The notes under the pieces: model-generated | Databases searched by the model: none | Seen by the model: the letters and a program-made list of their open reading frames with translations, nothing else | What the model was told of the DNA's origin: nothing | Shown: positions 25,056 to 32,731 of the stretch, one piece after another | Numbering within the stretch: the first letter of the stretch is position 1 | Layout of the letters: each line of letters begins with the position of its first letter | Translations under genes and position numbers: made by a program | Source: Fictibacillus sp. b24 | GTDB taxonomy: Bacteria; Bacillota; Bacilli; Bacillales; Fictibacillaceae | Assembly (NCBI RefSeq): GCF_030348825.1 | Contig: NZ_JAUCES010000005.1 | Location: forward strand, 2,604,001-2,668,000 | Length of the DNA stretch: 64,000 nt | Direction of reading: 5' to 3'

Positions 25056-25619
25056 CTAATTAAAGAGTTTCGTAATAAATGACTTCTTCTCTTCCAACTC
25101 TCTTTCTTGTTCTTCTGAGGTTGGAACCTGCTCCGCTTCAATTCCTTGTATCAAAGGTTCTGCAATTGTTTCAGAAAACTGAATGTGAGGGACTACCCAT
25201 CCGATATCTTCTTTTTTCACCCTTACCCAAACATCTTTTTGGCACTCTGCACACGTTTTTAAGCCCGTATAGTGTAATTTATAGACATAGTCGTTGCGGC
25301 TTATCTTCCATTGAAACATCTCCATATTTTCAAAAGAGTAGACAGGCTGTTCGTTCTTATTCGTCTCAGATACTACATCAACGTATTTAACCTTTTCTGA
25401 GTCTGATAACAAACGATATTTCATAGGTTCATTATTTTGTAATTCTGCCTCTCCCCATTCACTAGCCGTTATTTGGGCTTCTATATTTGAATCAGATCCC
25501 ACAAATAGTAAAAAAAGTGAACTTATTATAAATCCTACAAAAATGGCGATTAATAAAAATGAAAAAACCCTATTTTCCTCTTTTACTTCAAGTTTAAACT
25601 TCACTTTGTCTTTGCTCAT
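25056..25619 (-). CDS. Single-span membrane protein of unknown function, 187 aa
   Basis: A short basic cytoplasmic N-terminus is followed by one transmembrane helix (about 18-42) and an extracytoplasmic domain of about 145 residues. That domain contains one CAEC pair (TCAECQKDVWVRVKK) that could form a disulfide or bind metal. The C-terminus is a Glu-rich coiled segment. No family is recognised. The ATG at 25619 follows GGAGC. It begins 9 bp after the GyrI-like gene, suggesting one minus-strand unit of three genes (26240 to 24841). Confidence 0.6.
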   Translation of the reverse strand: MSKDKVKFKLEVKEENRVFSFLLIAIFVGFIISSLFLLFVGSDSNIEAQITASEWGEAELQNNEPMKYRLLSDSEKVKYVDVVSETNKNEQPVYSFENMEMFQWKISRNDYVYKLHYTGLKTCAECQKDVWVRVKKEDIGWVVPHIQFSETIAEPLIQGIEAEQVPTSEEQERELEEKKSFITKLFN

Positions 25620-25628
25620 GATAAGCTC

Positions 25629-26240
25629 CTAATTATGAATTCCTACACTCACAACCGTTTTCCACGTTGCTGGTTTATGGCACATCATTGCAGGTGTTAA
25701 ATAGATTTCTCTGTAACTTTTATCTAGTTTATAACCCTCTTGTTCTGCAAAACCAAAAATTTCTTTTAACGTTTCGTTAGTGTCACGATAATGGCCAATA
25801 TGCAGCTTTTGCACACATAGTACCGACTCCGATTTTATAAGTTCCATTCGAGGCAGTTCACTTTTCAAGTTTTTCGCTACATGAAGTTTTGCTTCCTCAA
25901 ACATCTCTTCTGTAATACAATCCGGTACTTGCATCATTTGTACTGCAAGTGATCTCTCATCATTTTTTTCGTGCCAAAGAATTTCATGTGGCATTAGCGT
26001 AAATTTATAATCCAAAGTGTTTTTTGTTATGTTTTTTAGCTGGTTCACAACTTTCCAAACCAACCAAGCTTCATCAATAGGCTCAGGCCGACCTGCCCAA
26101 TCCATACGATAAGCTGTATTCATCTCTTGTGTAATATAACTCATTGCTGGTATTTTACGAACAGAAACAGGACCAGGTTTCATTCTATAAATATCAGAAT
26201 GAATTTTACGGTGATCATGAGTTATTATTTTTGTTTTCAC
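25629..26240 (-). CDS. GyrI-like small-molecule-binding domain protein
   Basis: The 203-aa protein resembles stand-alone GyrI-like (SbmC/effector-binding) proteins. Features are an N-terminal IPAMSYIT stretch, ALxVQMMQVPDCIT in the middle and a C-terminal EQEGYKLDKSYREIYL motif, the last being the common GyrI signature. No helix-turn-helix is present, so it is not a MerR or AraC regulator. Family members bind or hydrolyse hydrophobic cations and drugs; its own ligand is unknown. The start is GTG at 26240, with GAGGTG 5 bp upstream. It leads a three-gene minus-strand unit. Confidence 0.7.
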   Translation of the reverse strand: MKTKIITHDHRKIHSDIYRMKPGPVSVRKIPAMSYITQEMNTAYRMDWAGRPEPIDEAWLVWKVVNQLKNITKNTLDYKFTLMPHEILWHEKNDERSLAVQMMQVPDCITEEMFEEAKLHVAKNLKSELPRMELIKSESVLCVQKLHIGHYRDTNETLKEIFGFAEQEGYKLDKSYREIYLTPAMMCHKPATWKTVVSVGIHN

Positions 26241-26328
26241 ATAAACACCTCTTCTTCTAAAATTGGAAAATTATGATAATATTAGGTTAACATAAATTAT
26301 TTAACTTGGGTCACTAGGAGGGATTTTT

Positions 26329-26751
26329 TTGAAGAAAAAGCTGTTTTATGGATGCGGTTTGTTTGTCCTTTCCTTTCTTGCGATATTTTTAATGCTTCAT
26401 TCCTATGTGAAGATCACCACTCCGAATGAACATGAAGAATGGATTCAAAAAAAAGGCTGGAATACCGCTTTTTATATACCGAAAAAAGAAAAATTCACAG
26501 TACCTGAATATACAGAGGCCCTTCAAACCTACAGTCTTGCCAGCGTACACTTTAATGGTTATAAAGATAAGAAAATTACACAATACCGATACCGGTTAAA
26601 GGAAAGTTGTAATAATGAGTATATAGAAGCTGTTATTCTATCTGCTGAAGGGAAAATGTTTGAAAGTTATATAGATGTGTCTGAAAGCAAACCAGGAATA
26701 ACTGAAATGGTGGATAAAGACTTGTATATGGATGAGGTTTGTTTATATTAA
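26329..26751 (+). CDS. Secreted or membrane-anchored protein of unknown function, 140 aa
   Basis: The N-terminal signal or anchor segment (KKK, then hydrophobic residues 5-26) has no clear cleavage site. The mature part of about 110 residues includes two Cys, near residues 92 and 138, that could pair outside the cell. No known family is recognised. The start is TTG at 26329, 7 bp after a perfect AGGAGG. It is divergent from the GyrI-like gene and is followed by a possible gene remnant and a long repeat array. Confidence 0.55.
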   Translation: MKKKLFYGCGLFVLSFLAIFLMLHSYVKITTPNEHEEWIQKKGWNTAFYIPKKEKFTVPEYTEALQTYSLASVHFNGYKDKKITQYRYRLKESCNNEYIEAVILSAEGKMFESYIDVSESKPGITEMVDKDLYMDEVCLY

Positions 26752-26756
26752 AGAAT

Positions 26757-26886
26757 TCTGTGTCAACAAGGTGTTGCTACCGATGTACCTTTTGAGAACC
26801 TTCTTAGAAATTAGGCACAAAGCTTCCATTCCAAGCAACTTGGCGGCGATGATCTTCTTAACAAATTCCATCTCTTAGAAAAATAA
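26757..26886 (+). pseudogene. Possible gene remnant
   Basis: One plus-strand frame reads GVATDVPFENLLRN, a stop, then AQSFHSKQLGGDDLLNK and FHLLEK before a final stop. It looks protein-like on both sides of one in-frame stop but has no start or ribosome site. The opposite strand has a 42-codon frame from an ATG near 26878 without a good ribosome site. Either could be the degraded trace. The evidence is weak. Confidence 0.25.
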
Positions 26887-26945
26887 AAACAAAATATAAA
26901 AAGACACTTGATAAAAACTATTCTCAAGTGTCTTAACAGTCCAGA

Positions 26946-27304
26946 AATCGCTCGTAAATCTCTGGAATCGCTCGTAAAACTCTAGAATCGCTCATAAACC
27001 TCTGAAATCGCTCGTAAATCTCTGGAATCGCTCGTAAAACTCTAGAATCGCTCATAAACCTCTGAAATCGCTCGTAAATCTCTGGAATCGCTCGTGAATC
27101 TCTGGAATCGCTCATAAATCTTTAGAATCGCTCATAAACCTCTGAAATCGCTCGTAAATCTCTGGAACCGCTCATAAAACTCTGAAATCCCTCATAAACC
27201 TCTGAAATCGCTCGTAAATCTCTGGAATCGCTCATAAACCTCTGAAATCGCTCGTAAATCTCTGGAACCGCTCATAATCTCTGGAACCGCTCATAATCTC
27301 CAGA
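26946..27304. repeat. Long 20-bp tandem array, 18 units
   Basis: Units of consensus AATCGCTCGTAAATCTCTGG start every 20 bp from 26946 to 27266, with the last two shortened to 19 bp. Variants (CGT or CAT; AAATC, AAAAC or AAACC; TGG, TAG or TGA) recur in a fixed order at first, giving a 60-bp higher-order period between about 26946 and 27066. There are no spacers, so this is not CRISPR. The repeating frame on the minus strand is a by-product. It lies between convergent genes. Confidence 0.95.
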
Positions 27305-27317
27305 AATTCTTATAATC

Positions 27318-28238
27318 TTACTTACTCATTCTCTCAACTTCCTGCAATCCTTCTGTTAATTTCTCCACGTCTAAATCTTCACCGATAAAAACGAGTCTAA
27401 GCGGCATCTTCATTAGTTCTTTTTCGTATGATGGCAATCCGTAGGAATATTGAAAGAGATAGATTTGCTGGTCCTCGTTTTTGATATAGCCTTTTATACG
27501 ATAAATGGAAGACGGTGCCTCGCGCAGCCAGTTTTCAAAAACACCTTTCTTAACAAACCCTTGAAACGAATAAATCCACGTTTTAACCTTTAATTTTTCA
27601 GCTGTTACGGGGTGATGCTCTGACCGTTTTTTTACCGTTAGTGAAAAAAGTTGTGACAATTCCACTTTGGCATAGTCTGTTAACATGTATGGCGTACCTT
27701 CGTTCAATCGTTTTGCATCGCTTTCCAGCTGCCTCTTTTGTGTCTCTGACAAACTAACTGTTTTGTTCCAAATAATAAAATCCGCATGTTTTATTTGTTC
27801 TAGCATTAGCATTTTCGCTTGAACATTCATCTTGTCTCGATCTAACCATCTCGGTGCATCCATTATAGAAATAATACATGATACATGTAAGTCATCTAAC
27901 AAATACGGTGACAAACAAGCATCAAGAACATCAATCGGATGAGCCGCACCAGTTGCTTCAATGATCAATGTATCTAGCTCGTTTTCTTTACATAGTGACC
28001 AAAGCTGTTTTTCCAGCTGATCCGATAAAGAACAACAGATGCATCCATTTAACAATTCTTTTAAAGGCACATCGCCCGGAACCGCATCGGAATCAATCGA
28101 CACCGTACCAAGTTCATTCATCAATACAGCGGTTCTATGATTGTGCTCTTTTTCATATTCCAGCAGCTGCTTTAGCAACGTTGTTTTTCCACTGCCTAGG
28201 AAACCGGCTAGTATAATTACATTTGTTTTCTTTTTCAT
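27318..28238 (-). CDS. CobW/COG0523 metallochaperone GTPase (ZagA/YciC-like)
   Basis: The 306-aa G3E-family GTPase has Walker A GFLGSGKTT, the metal-binding CxCC motif in NGCICCSL, the Walker B-like IIEATGAAHP and the base-recognition motif IIWNKT in place of NKxD. A C-terminal CobW_C domain covers about 205-300. Family members insert or deliver zinc or other metals. The CxCC and context resemble Bacillus ZagA/YciC, but I see no Zur box upstream, so zinc control is not supported. The ATG at 28238 follows GAGGTG; the upstream ATG at 28256 lacks a ribosome site. It ends next to the 20-bp array. Confidence 0.8.
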   Translation of the reverse strand: MKKKTNVIILAGFLGSGKTTLLKQLLEYEKEHNHRTAVLMNELGTVSIDSDAVPGDVPLKELLNGCICCSLSDQLEKQLWSLCKENELDTLIIEATGAAHPIDVLDACLSPYLLDDLHVSCIISIMDAPRWLDRDKMNVQAKMLMLEQIKHADFIIWNKTVSLSETQKRQLESDAKRLNEGTPYMLTDYAKVELSQLFSLTVKKRSEHHPVTAEKLKVKTWIYSFQGFVKKGVFENWLREAPSSIYRIKGYIKNEDQQIYLFQYSYGLPSYEKELMKMPLRLVFIGEDLDVEKLTEGLQEVERMSK

Positions 28239-28283
28239 CGTACACCTCAAGCTCAATAGGAATTATCTGTTTTATTTTATCAC

Positions 28284-28314
28284 AAAGCAAAAAACAGCCC
28301 ATTACAGGCTGTTT
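28284..28314 (-). terminator. Intrinsic terminator overlapping the thioredoxin-like gene end
   Basis: Stem AAACAGCC/GGCTGTTT (28292-28299 with 28307-28314) with a T-run on the minus strand. The stop codon of the thioredoxin-like gene lies inside the hairpin loop. Confidence 0.7.
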
Positions 28315-28877
28315 ACGTTTAACTTAACTAAAAGTTTCTTTATAATATCCAAACTTACCTCTTCCCAAAGAGCATGGTCAGTGGTAAATAAGCTGGAGAT
28401 TTTCTCTGCAAAATGCTTAAATGCTTTTTCGTATCGCGGATCATCTTTGGATGGTATTTTTCTCTTTCGTTCTTCAACAATCTGTTGGAGTTTTGGTGCA
28501 CGCGGTCCCCATTTCACAATCTCTTTTCCATTTTCATCGATAAATATGATGATTGGAATTGATTTCGCTTTGCCTGTTAAGTACCGATCCATTAGTTCAG
28601 GATGCTGGTCGCGCAAGATAAAACGAACATCAATAAGGGCTTCATCAGCCATGCGCATAAAAACAGGGAGATTCAGCATCGCATCACCACACCAGTCTTC
28701 GGTAATCACAATGGCTCGCAGCCGGCTTTTTTGCATACCTTGCAACGCATCTTTCATGGGATCTGGGAGTACGAATGAGTTGTAGATTGTAAGCAGGTTT
28801 TCCTTGTGTGTTTTCATAGAGTTTATATATGCATAGCGAGTCATGCCTTTATCGAACCATGTATTGAGGTCTGTCAT
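28302..28877 (-). CDS. Thioredoxin-family protein with single active-site cysteine
   Basis: The 191-aa protein has a thioredoxin fold core (about 55-150), but the active site reads EDWCGDA. The first Cys is kept, and Gly-Asp-Ala replaces Gly-Pro-Cys. The cis-Pro loop SIPIIIFID is present. This pattern matches a Bacillaceae group of thioredoxin-like proteins with monothiol sites. A reductase role by the usual dithiol route is therefore unlikely. The ATG at 28877 has GGGAGGA 7 bp upstream. It precedes the CobW GTPase gene, but a terminator lies between them. Confidence 0.7.
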   Translation of the reverse strand: MTDLNTWFDKGMTRYAYINSMKTHKENLLTIYNSFVLPDPMKDALQGMQKSRLRAIVITEDWCGDAMLNLPVFMRMADEALIDVRFILRDQHPELMDRYLTGKAKSIPIIIFIDENGKEIVKWGPRAPKLQQIVEERKRKIPSKDDPRYEKAFKHFAEKISSLFTTDHALWEEVSLDIIKKLLVKLNVNSL

Positions 28878-28973
28878 CCTGTGTTCCTCCCTGTTTATCA
28901 TGTATTCTTATTTTAACCAAACAAGGGGGAGTTGTGGCAATGAAAACGTCTTAAATTTATTTTTTTGGTTCTT

Positions 28974-29075
28974 TTAACCTGCTCTAAGTTTTTTCTGGAG
29001 TTGGGAAACAGCGAATAAAAGCAGGTATCTCTCATTCGGCGTTAACCGGAGCCAGTCCTTCGCTTTGTACTTCAT
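28974..29075 (-). CDS. Very small basic protein, 33 aa, unknown
   Basis: The frame starts MKYKAKDWLR, continues TPNERYLLLFAVSQLQ and ends KKLRAG. Ribosome-site-like AAAGGTGG lies 7 bp before the ATG at 29075. The mix of basic, aromatic and hydrophobic residues looks like a real amphipathic microprotein, not noise. I cannot name a family. It is the only probable gene in the 418-bp gap between the thioredoxin-like gene and the cupin gene. Confidence 0.4.
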   Translation of the reverse strand: MKYKAKDWLRLTPNERYLLLFAVSQLQKKLRAG

Positions 29076-29295
29076 ACTGATTTCCACCTTTCGCTAACAT
29101 TTTAACTATGTATTCTCTTATTACCTCTTTTCACACAAAAGAAAACTTTTTTGAACACATAAGTTTTCGTCATTTATTGAGCTATTTCGCAGTTTTGCTT
29201 TTATTTTCTTTTCTCTTTGTTAATTATTCAGGAAATTGACAGGTTTCTTTTCATATAAATAAGGGAAATGTTACGAAAAACGGGGGAGGAGTCTT

Positions 29296-29808
29296 ATGGA
29301 TATGAAAATGCTTAGCGAAGATGTGAAAACACTATTTTTTACAGACAATGGCAAGATCCCGAATCATCCTTCATGGCCTGTTTTGTTGTATGTCGGTCAA
29401 CTAAAAGAACCACAGGATGCTTTGCATGTATTTGAAAAGAACGGCTGGACCAACGGCTGGAAAAATGGTGTGTATGATTATCACCATTATCATAGCAATA
29501 CACATGAAGTTCTTGGCGTGATGAGCGGTGAGGCTGTGCTGCAGCTTGGCGGTGAAGATGGGGTTTCGGTCACAGTTTCTAAGGGTGATGTTATCGTTCT
29601 CCCTGCCGGAACGGGACACAAATTAATCGGTTCAAGCACTGATTTTAAAGTAGCAGGCGCTTATCCTGACGGAATGAATCATGACTTAAAAAAAGGTGAG
29701 CCTGATGATCGACCGAAAGTGTTAGATGATATCATGCTCGTTCCCCTCCCTGATACAGATCCTCTTTTCGGAAGTGACGGTCCTTTGTTGGATTTATGGA
29801 AAAGTTAA
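29296..29808 (+). CDS. Cupin-domain protein (YjlB-like)
   Basis: The 170-aa protein is a single beta-barrel cupin. Motif 1 is HHYHSNTHEVLGV with clustered metal-ligand His and Glu. Motif 2 is GDVIVLPAGTGHKLI. It resembles Bacillus YjlB, whose substrate is unknown. The last 50 residues are rich in Asp and Pro. The ATG at 29296 follows GGGGGAGGAG, a very strong ribosome site. It is a monocistronic gene with a terminator shared with the convergent hydrolase gene. Confidence 0.8.
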   Translation: MDMKMLSEDVKTLFFTDNGKIPNHPSWPVLLYVGQLKEPQDALHVFEKNGWTNGWKNGVYDYHHYHSNTHEVLGVMSGEAVLQLGGEDGVSVTVSKGDVIVLPAGTGHKLIGSSTDFKVAGAYPDGMNHDLKKGEPDDRPKVLDDIMLVPLPDTDPLFGSDGPLLDLWKS

Positions 29809-29821
29809 TGGAGAAACAGCG

Positions 29822-29853
29822 AAGAGCGACCTACGTAAGGTCACTCTTTTTTT
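29822..29853 (+). terminator. Intrinsic terminator of the cupin gene
   Basis: Stem AGAGCGACCT/AGGTCACTCT with one mismatch, followed by seven T residues. Confidence 0.7.
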
Positions 29854-30964
29854 ACATGTTCTTATAATTTTGTTCTCTCCACCACTTCTGTTTTGGAAAA
29901 TTTTCAGAATGGACGGCTACTGTCTCTCCGATCATTGGTGTAAATACCTCTACACCTTGTTTATCTGCGGCTTTTAAAGCTCGTTCAACTGGATCGACCC
30001 AATCATGCAGTGATAAGGAAAAAGCACCCCAATGAATCGGAAGCATTGTCTTACCTCTCACATCAATGTGTGCCTGCACAGTTTCTTCAGGCATCATGTG
30101 GATCGCAGCCCACTTTTCATGATATTGACCGCATTCCATTAACGTCAGATCAAATGGACCGTATTTTTCTCCGATCTCTCTAAAGTGTGGGCCATATCCG
30201 CTGTCACCGCTAAAGTAGATTTTTGAATCTTTTCCTTTTAAAACCCACGAACACCAAAGTGTAGAATTTCGGTCTGTTAGGCTTCTTCCTGAAAAGTGTC
30301 TGGCAGGCGTACAAACGAGACCGATTCCCGCCATTTCTACCTCATCCCACCAGTTGCACTCTTTGATTTGTTCTCTTTCAACACCCCATCTTTTTAGATG
30401 TCCGGCAACCCCAAGAGGTACTACAAACTGTTTCACTTTGTGTTTTAGTTTTTTTATCGATCCGTAATCTAGATGATCATAATGATCATGCGAAAACACA
30501 ACAAGATCGATTTCTGGCAAATCCTCAACGCGAAAAGGCAATTCTTTGCTGTAGCGTTTGTTTCCAAACCACGGTACGGGTGATGGTGCCTTGCCAAACA
30601 TCGGATCTAAAAGAACACGCTTTCCATCGATTTCTATTAAAAAAGCAGAATGACCGAACCACGTAACATTAGTGGCTTTGGTATTGTTCTTTGCAGGATA
30701 TTGAAACGGTTTGACTGGAATGGCTTGTTTGGGCTGTCTATTTGGATTTCCTTTTAGAAATTCTTTTAGCACTGGCAGCATAGAACGGAAATCTGTCGCC
30801 ATTTCAGTTGGAATTTGATTAATGAATGAGCCGTTATGATAATGATCGAATGTATTGTAATGTTGTATTTTTTTCTTTGACGGCTTTTGTCCAAACGCGG
30901 GATGTAAACTGATAAATAAAATGACTGCTAGTATTACAGCAATTAAGATACTTAGAACGAGCAC
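29852..30964 (-). CDS. Metallo-beta-lactamase-fold hydrolase (UlaG / NAPE-PLD-like)
   Basis: The 370-aa protein has an N-terminal hydrophobic anchor (residues 1-22) that would place it at the membrane. The MBL core carries the dinuclear-metal motif SHDHYDHLD, then PLGVAGHL, the FSGDSGYG Asp ligand and the final IHWGAF His. The layout is that of NAPE-phospholipase D-like and UlaG-like hydrolases, so the substrate could be a phosphodiester or a lactone. The start is GTG at 30964 with GAGAGG about 9 bp upstream. It is a single-gene unit. Confidence 0.75.
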   Translation of the reverse strand: MLVLSILIAVILAVILFISLHPAFGQKPSKKKIQHYNTFDHYHNGSFINQIPTEMATDFRSMLPVLKEFLKGNPNRQPKQAIPVKPFQYPAKNNTKATNVTWFGHSAFLIEIDGKRVLLDPMFGKAPSPVPWFGNKRYSKELPFRVEDLPEIDLVVFSHDHYDHLDYGSIKKLKHKVKQFVVPLGVAGHLKRWGVEREQIKECNWWDEVEMAGIGLVCTPARHFSGRSLTDRNSTLWCSWVLKGKDSKIYFSGDSGYGPHFREIGEKYGPFDLTLMECGQYHEKWAAIHMMPEETVQAHIDVRGKTMLPIHWGAFSLSLHDWVDPVERALKAADKQGVEVFTPMIGETVAVHSENFPKQKWWREQNYKNM

Positions 30965-31087
30965 ATTTATGTTCCTCTCTTATGTAACATGGTGTAAATA
31001 TACTACTCCTTCTGTTTGCTTGTTCGCAACTTTTTAGGTTGAGATCTCTTTAATTGTGACTTTGGATTGCGCCTGTTAAACCGACAG

Positions 31088-31133
31088 TAAAAAAACTGAT
31101 CTGTTCAGACAATCTCTCGTCCAAACAGATCAG
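31088..31133 (-). terminator. Intrinsic terminator of the 56-aa gene
   Basis: Stem AACTGATCTGTT with AACAGATCAG and a 17-nt loop, with seven T residues on the minus strand. Confidence 0.75.
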
Positions 31134-31153
31134 CTTTCATTCTTCTTATTCAT

Positions 31154-31324
31154 TTAAGCACTTTCCTTTACCTTTTTCTTTGCTGTTTTCTTACGCTTTC
31201 GCTTCTTTTTCTTTTCTAGCTCTGCTTTTTTTGCTTGGTTTTTCGCACGCCTTCTCATCTCTTCATAAATCCTGACACACAGGGTAGCGAAGCTGATCAG
31301 AAGGGCAATAATTTTATACGCCAT
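31154..31324 (-). CDS. Small membrane protein with very basic tail, 56 aa
   Basis: One hydrophobic helix (MAYKIIALLISFATLC) is followed by RIYEEMRRR and a tail in which about two thirds of the residues are Lys or Arg. The tail may bind nucleic acid or acidic lipid. The ribosome site is poor: GGGGG directly before the ATG and AGGAAG further upstream. A strong terminator follows. It is just upstream of nothing on its own strand and follows the intracellular protease gene by 40 bp, so read-through from that gene is possible. The family is unknown. Confidence 0.5.
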   Translation of the reverse strand: MAYKIIALLISFATLCVRIYEEMRRRAKNQAKKAELEKKKKRKRKKTAKKKVKESA

Positions 31325-31364
31325 CCCCCAACACGCCCTTTCTTCCTAAGAAACGGGGCTAAAT

Positions 31365-32366
31365 TTATGATTCAGGCTCTTCAGCTGCAGCCGTTTCAAT
31401 AGGAGTTCTCATTACTCGTAATGTCTCCTTATCACACACTGCTTTTTCTTGTGCATTCAGAACTAGCAATCCGTTACCTTCTGCTTTTTTCGTCAATCCG
31501 ATGCTTAACGTATTTTTCACTAATTGTGCGTACACCTCTGCTTCACAAAGCTCACGGCCAAACAATTTCTCCTCGCGTTCAATAAGCAATGCCGCTGCAC
31601 CTGAAACGTGCGGAGTTGCCATTGATGTTCCAGACAGCTTGGCGTACTTATTTCCAGGGTATGTTGAAACCACATCAACTCCTGGGGCCACGAGATCAAT
31701 TTCATCATTTGTGTTTGAAAATGGAGCAAGTTTCATTTTTGAATCAACCGCACCAACTTGTACCACTTCTTTATACGCTCCAGGATAAGCATGCTCGTTC
31801 GTATCTTCTTTGTCGTCACCCTCATTTCCAGCCGCACAGACGACAAGTACATCATTTAGTACCGCTTGTTGAACCGCCTCGTGAAGTTCAGGTACATCAG
31901 TTGGGCCACCTAGCGACATGGAGATGACACGCACTCGTTCACCGTTCTCTCCCCGCCAATTTACGGAATAATCAATAGCATCAATGATACCTTGATACGT
32001 TCCTCCTCCATCCTTACCAAGAACCCGGCAGATCAAGAGCTTCACATCTGGCGCAACGCCTGCTACTCCAGCATTATTTAGAGTGGCAGCGATCGTACCT
32101 GCAACATGCGTTCCGTGATAATGCGCATCACGATAATCATCTTCATCTCCGTCTACAAAATTGCGGCCTCCAGCAATGCGGTTCGCTAACTCAGGGTGGC
32201 TTGTGTCACATCCCGTATCGAGTACAGCGACAACTACACTTTGGCCTTTTTCTCCTTCACGCCAAAAAGCTGGTGCGTTAATCATCTCGACTCCGTATGG
32301 AATTTCCTCTTTTGATTCTTCAATTACTTCTTCCAGTACAAAGGGAATTAAACAAATTTCACTCAT
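31365..32366 (-). CDS. Intracellular subtilisin-like serine protease
   Basis: The 333-aa S8 peptidase has no signal peptide. The short propeptide carries the LIPF motif of intracellular subtilisins (residues 6-9, usually LIPY), which blocks the active site until removed. The catalytic triad is D50 (VLDTG), H84 (HYHGTHVAG) and S248 (SGTSMATPH). It degrades cytosolic proteins, typically in late growth and sporulation. It is slightly longer than B. subtilis IspA, with an Ala/Glu-rich tail. The ATG at 32366 follows AAAAGGAGG. Confidence 0.88.
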   Translation of the reverse strand: MSEICLIPFVLEEVIEESKEEIPYGVEMINAPAFWREGEKGQSVVVAVLDTGCDTSHPELANRIAGGRNFVDGDEDDYRDAHYHGTHVAGTIAATLNNAGVAGVAPDVKLLICRVLGKDGGGTYQGIIDAIDYSVNWRGENGERVRVISMSLGGPTDVPELHEAVQQAVLNDVLVVCAAGNEGDDKEDTNEHAYPGAYKEVVQVGAVDSKMKLAPFSNTNDEIDLVAPGVDVVSTYPGNKYAKLSGTSMATPHVSGAAALLIEREEKLFGRELCEAEVYAQLVKNTLSIGLTKKAEGNGLLVLNAQEKAVCDKETLRVMRTPIETAAAEEPES

Positions 32367-32731
32367 GATTCTTACCTCCTTTTAGTTAAAAGAATAGGGT
32401 TCATCATTTTGAGCTTAGTGTGGATTTTCGTGTGGCTATATGAAAAATGAACCTCCTTTCTTATCGCTTGAGTTTCATAAGAAATAAAGATTCTAGATGG
32501 GGGTTATAATACTATTCTACCAAACTGTTAAAAGTTGCCACAAGTCCTGACTTTAAATATGAGCTTTTATGTCTACATCGACATTTTACGCAGTACGAAC
32601 ATATGTCCTTATTCTTACCTTTCGTCATAATTCGACGCTTTTTTCTAGTCTTTTAACACTAGTTAATAAAGAAACTCCCAAGACTGGACATATGCCCATC
32701 CTTGAGAGTTGTTTTGTTTGGAATTTATAGA
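32367..32731. other. Intergenic region between two subtilisin genes, 365 bp
   Basis: It holds the terminator of the secreted protease gene (32668-32710) and a near-consensus LexA-like word CGAACATATGTCC at 32596-32608 with no convincing transcript attached. No gene was found. Confidence 0.4.
32668..32710 (-). terminator. Intrinsic terminator of the secreted subtilisin gene
   Basis: Imperfect stem AACTCCCAAGACTGG/CCATCCTTGAGAGTT with a T-rich tail on the minus strand. Confidence 0.7.

Noticed and set aside
26933-27115. Frame with a repeating peptide (ERFQRFMSDSR type) on the minus strand
   Set aside because: The 20-bp array is not a multiple of three but 60 bp is, so any frame through it looks repetitive. 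There is no ribosome site, and the sequence is low-complexity DNA.
26946-27304. CRISPR array
   Set aside because: Units are contiguous, with no unique spacers, and no cas genes are in the window.
32596-32608. LexA-like word CGAACATATGTCC and a weak promoter/hairpin after it
   Set aside because: The right half-site has a mismatch, the promoter spacer would be 19 bp, and the hairpin stem is only 4-5 bp. It is not comparable to the site at 48140.
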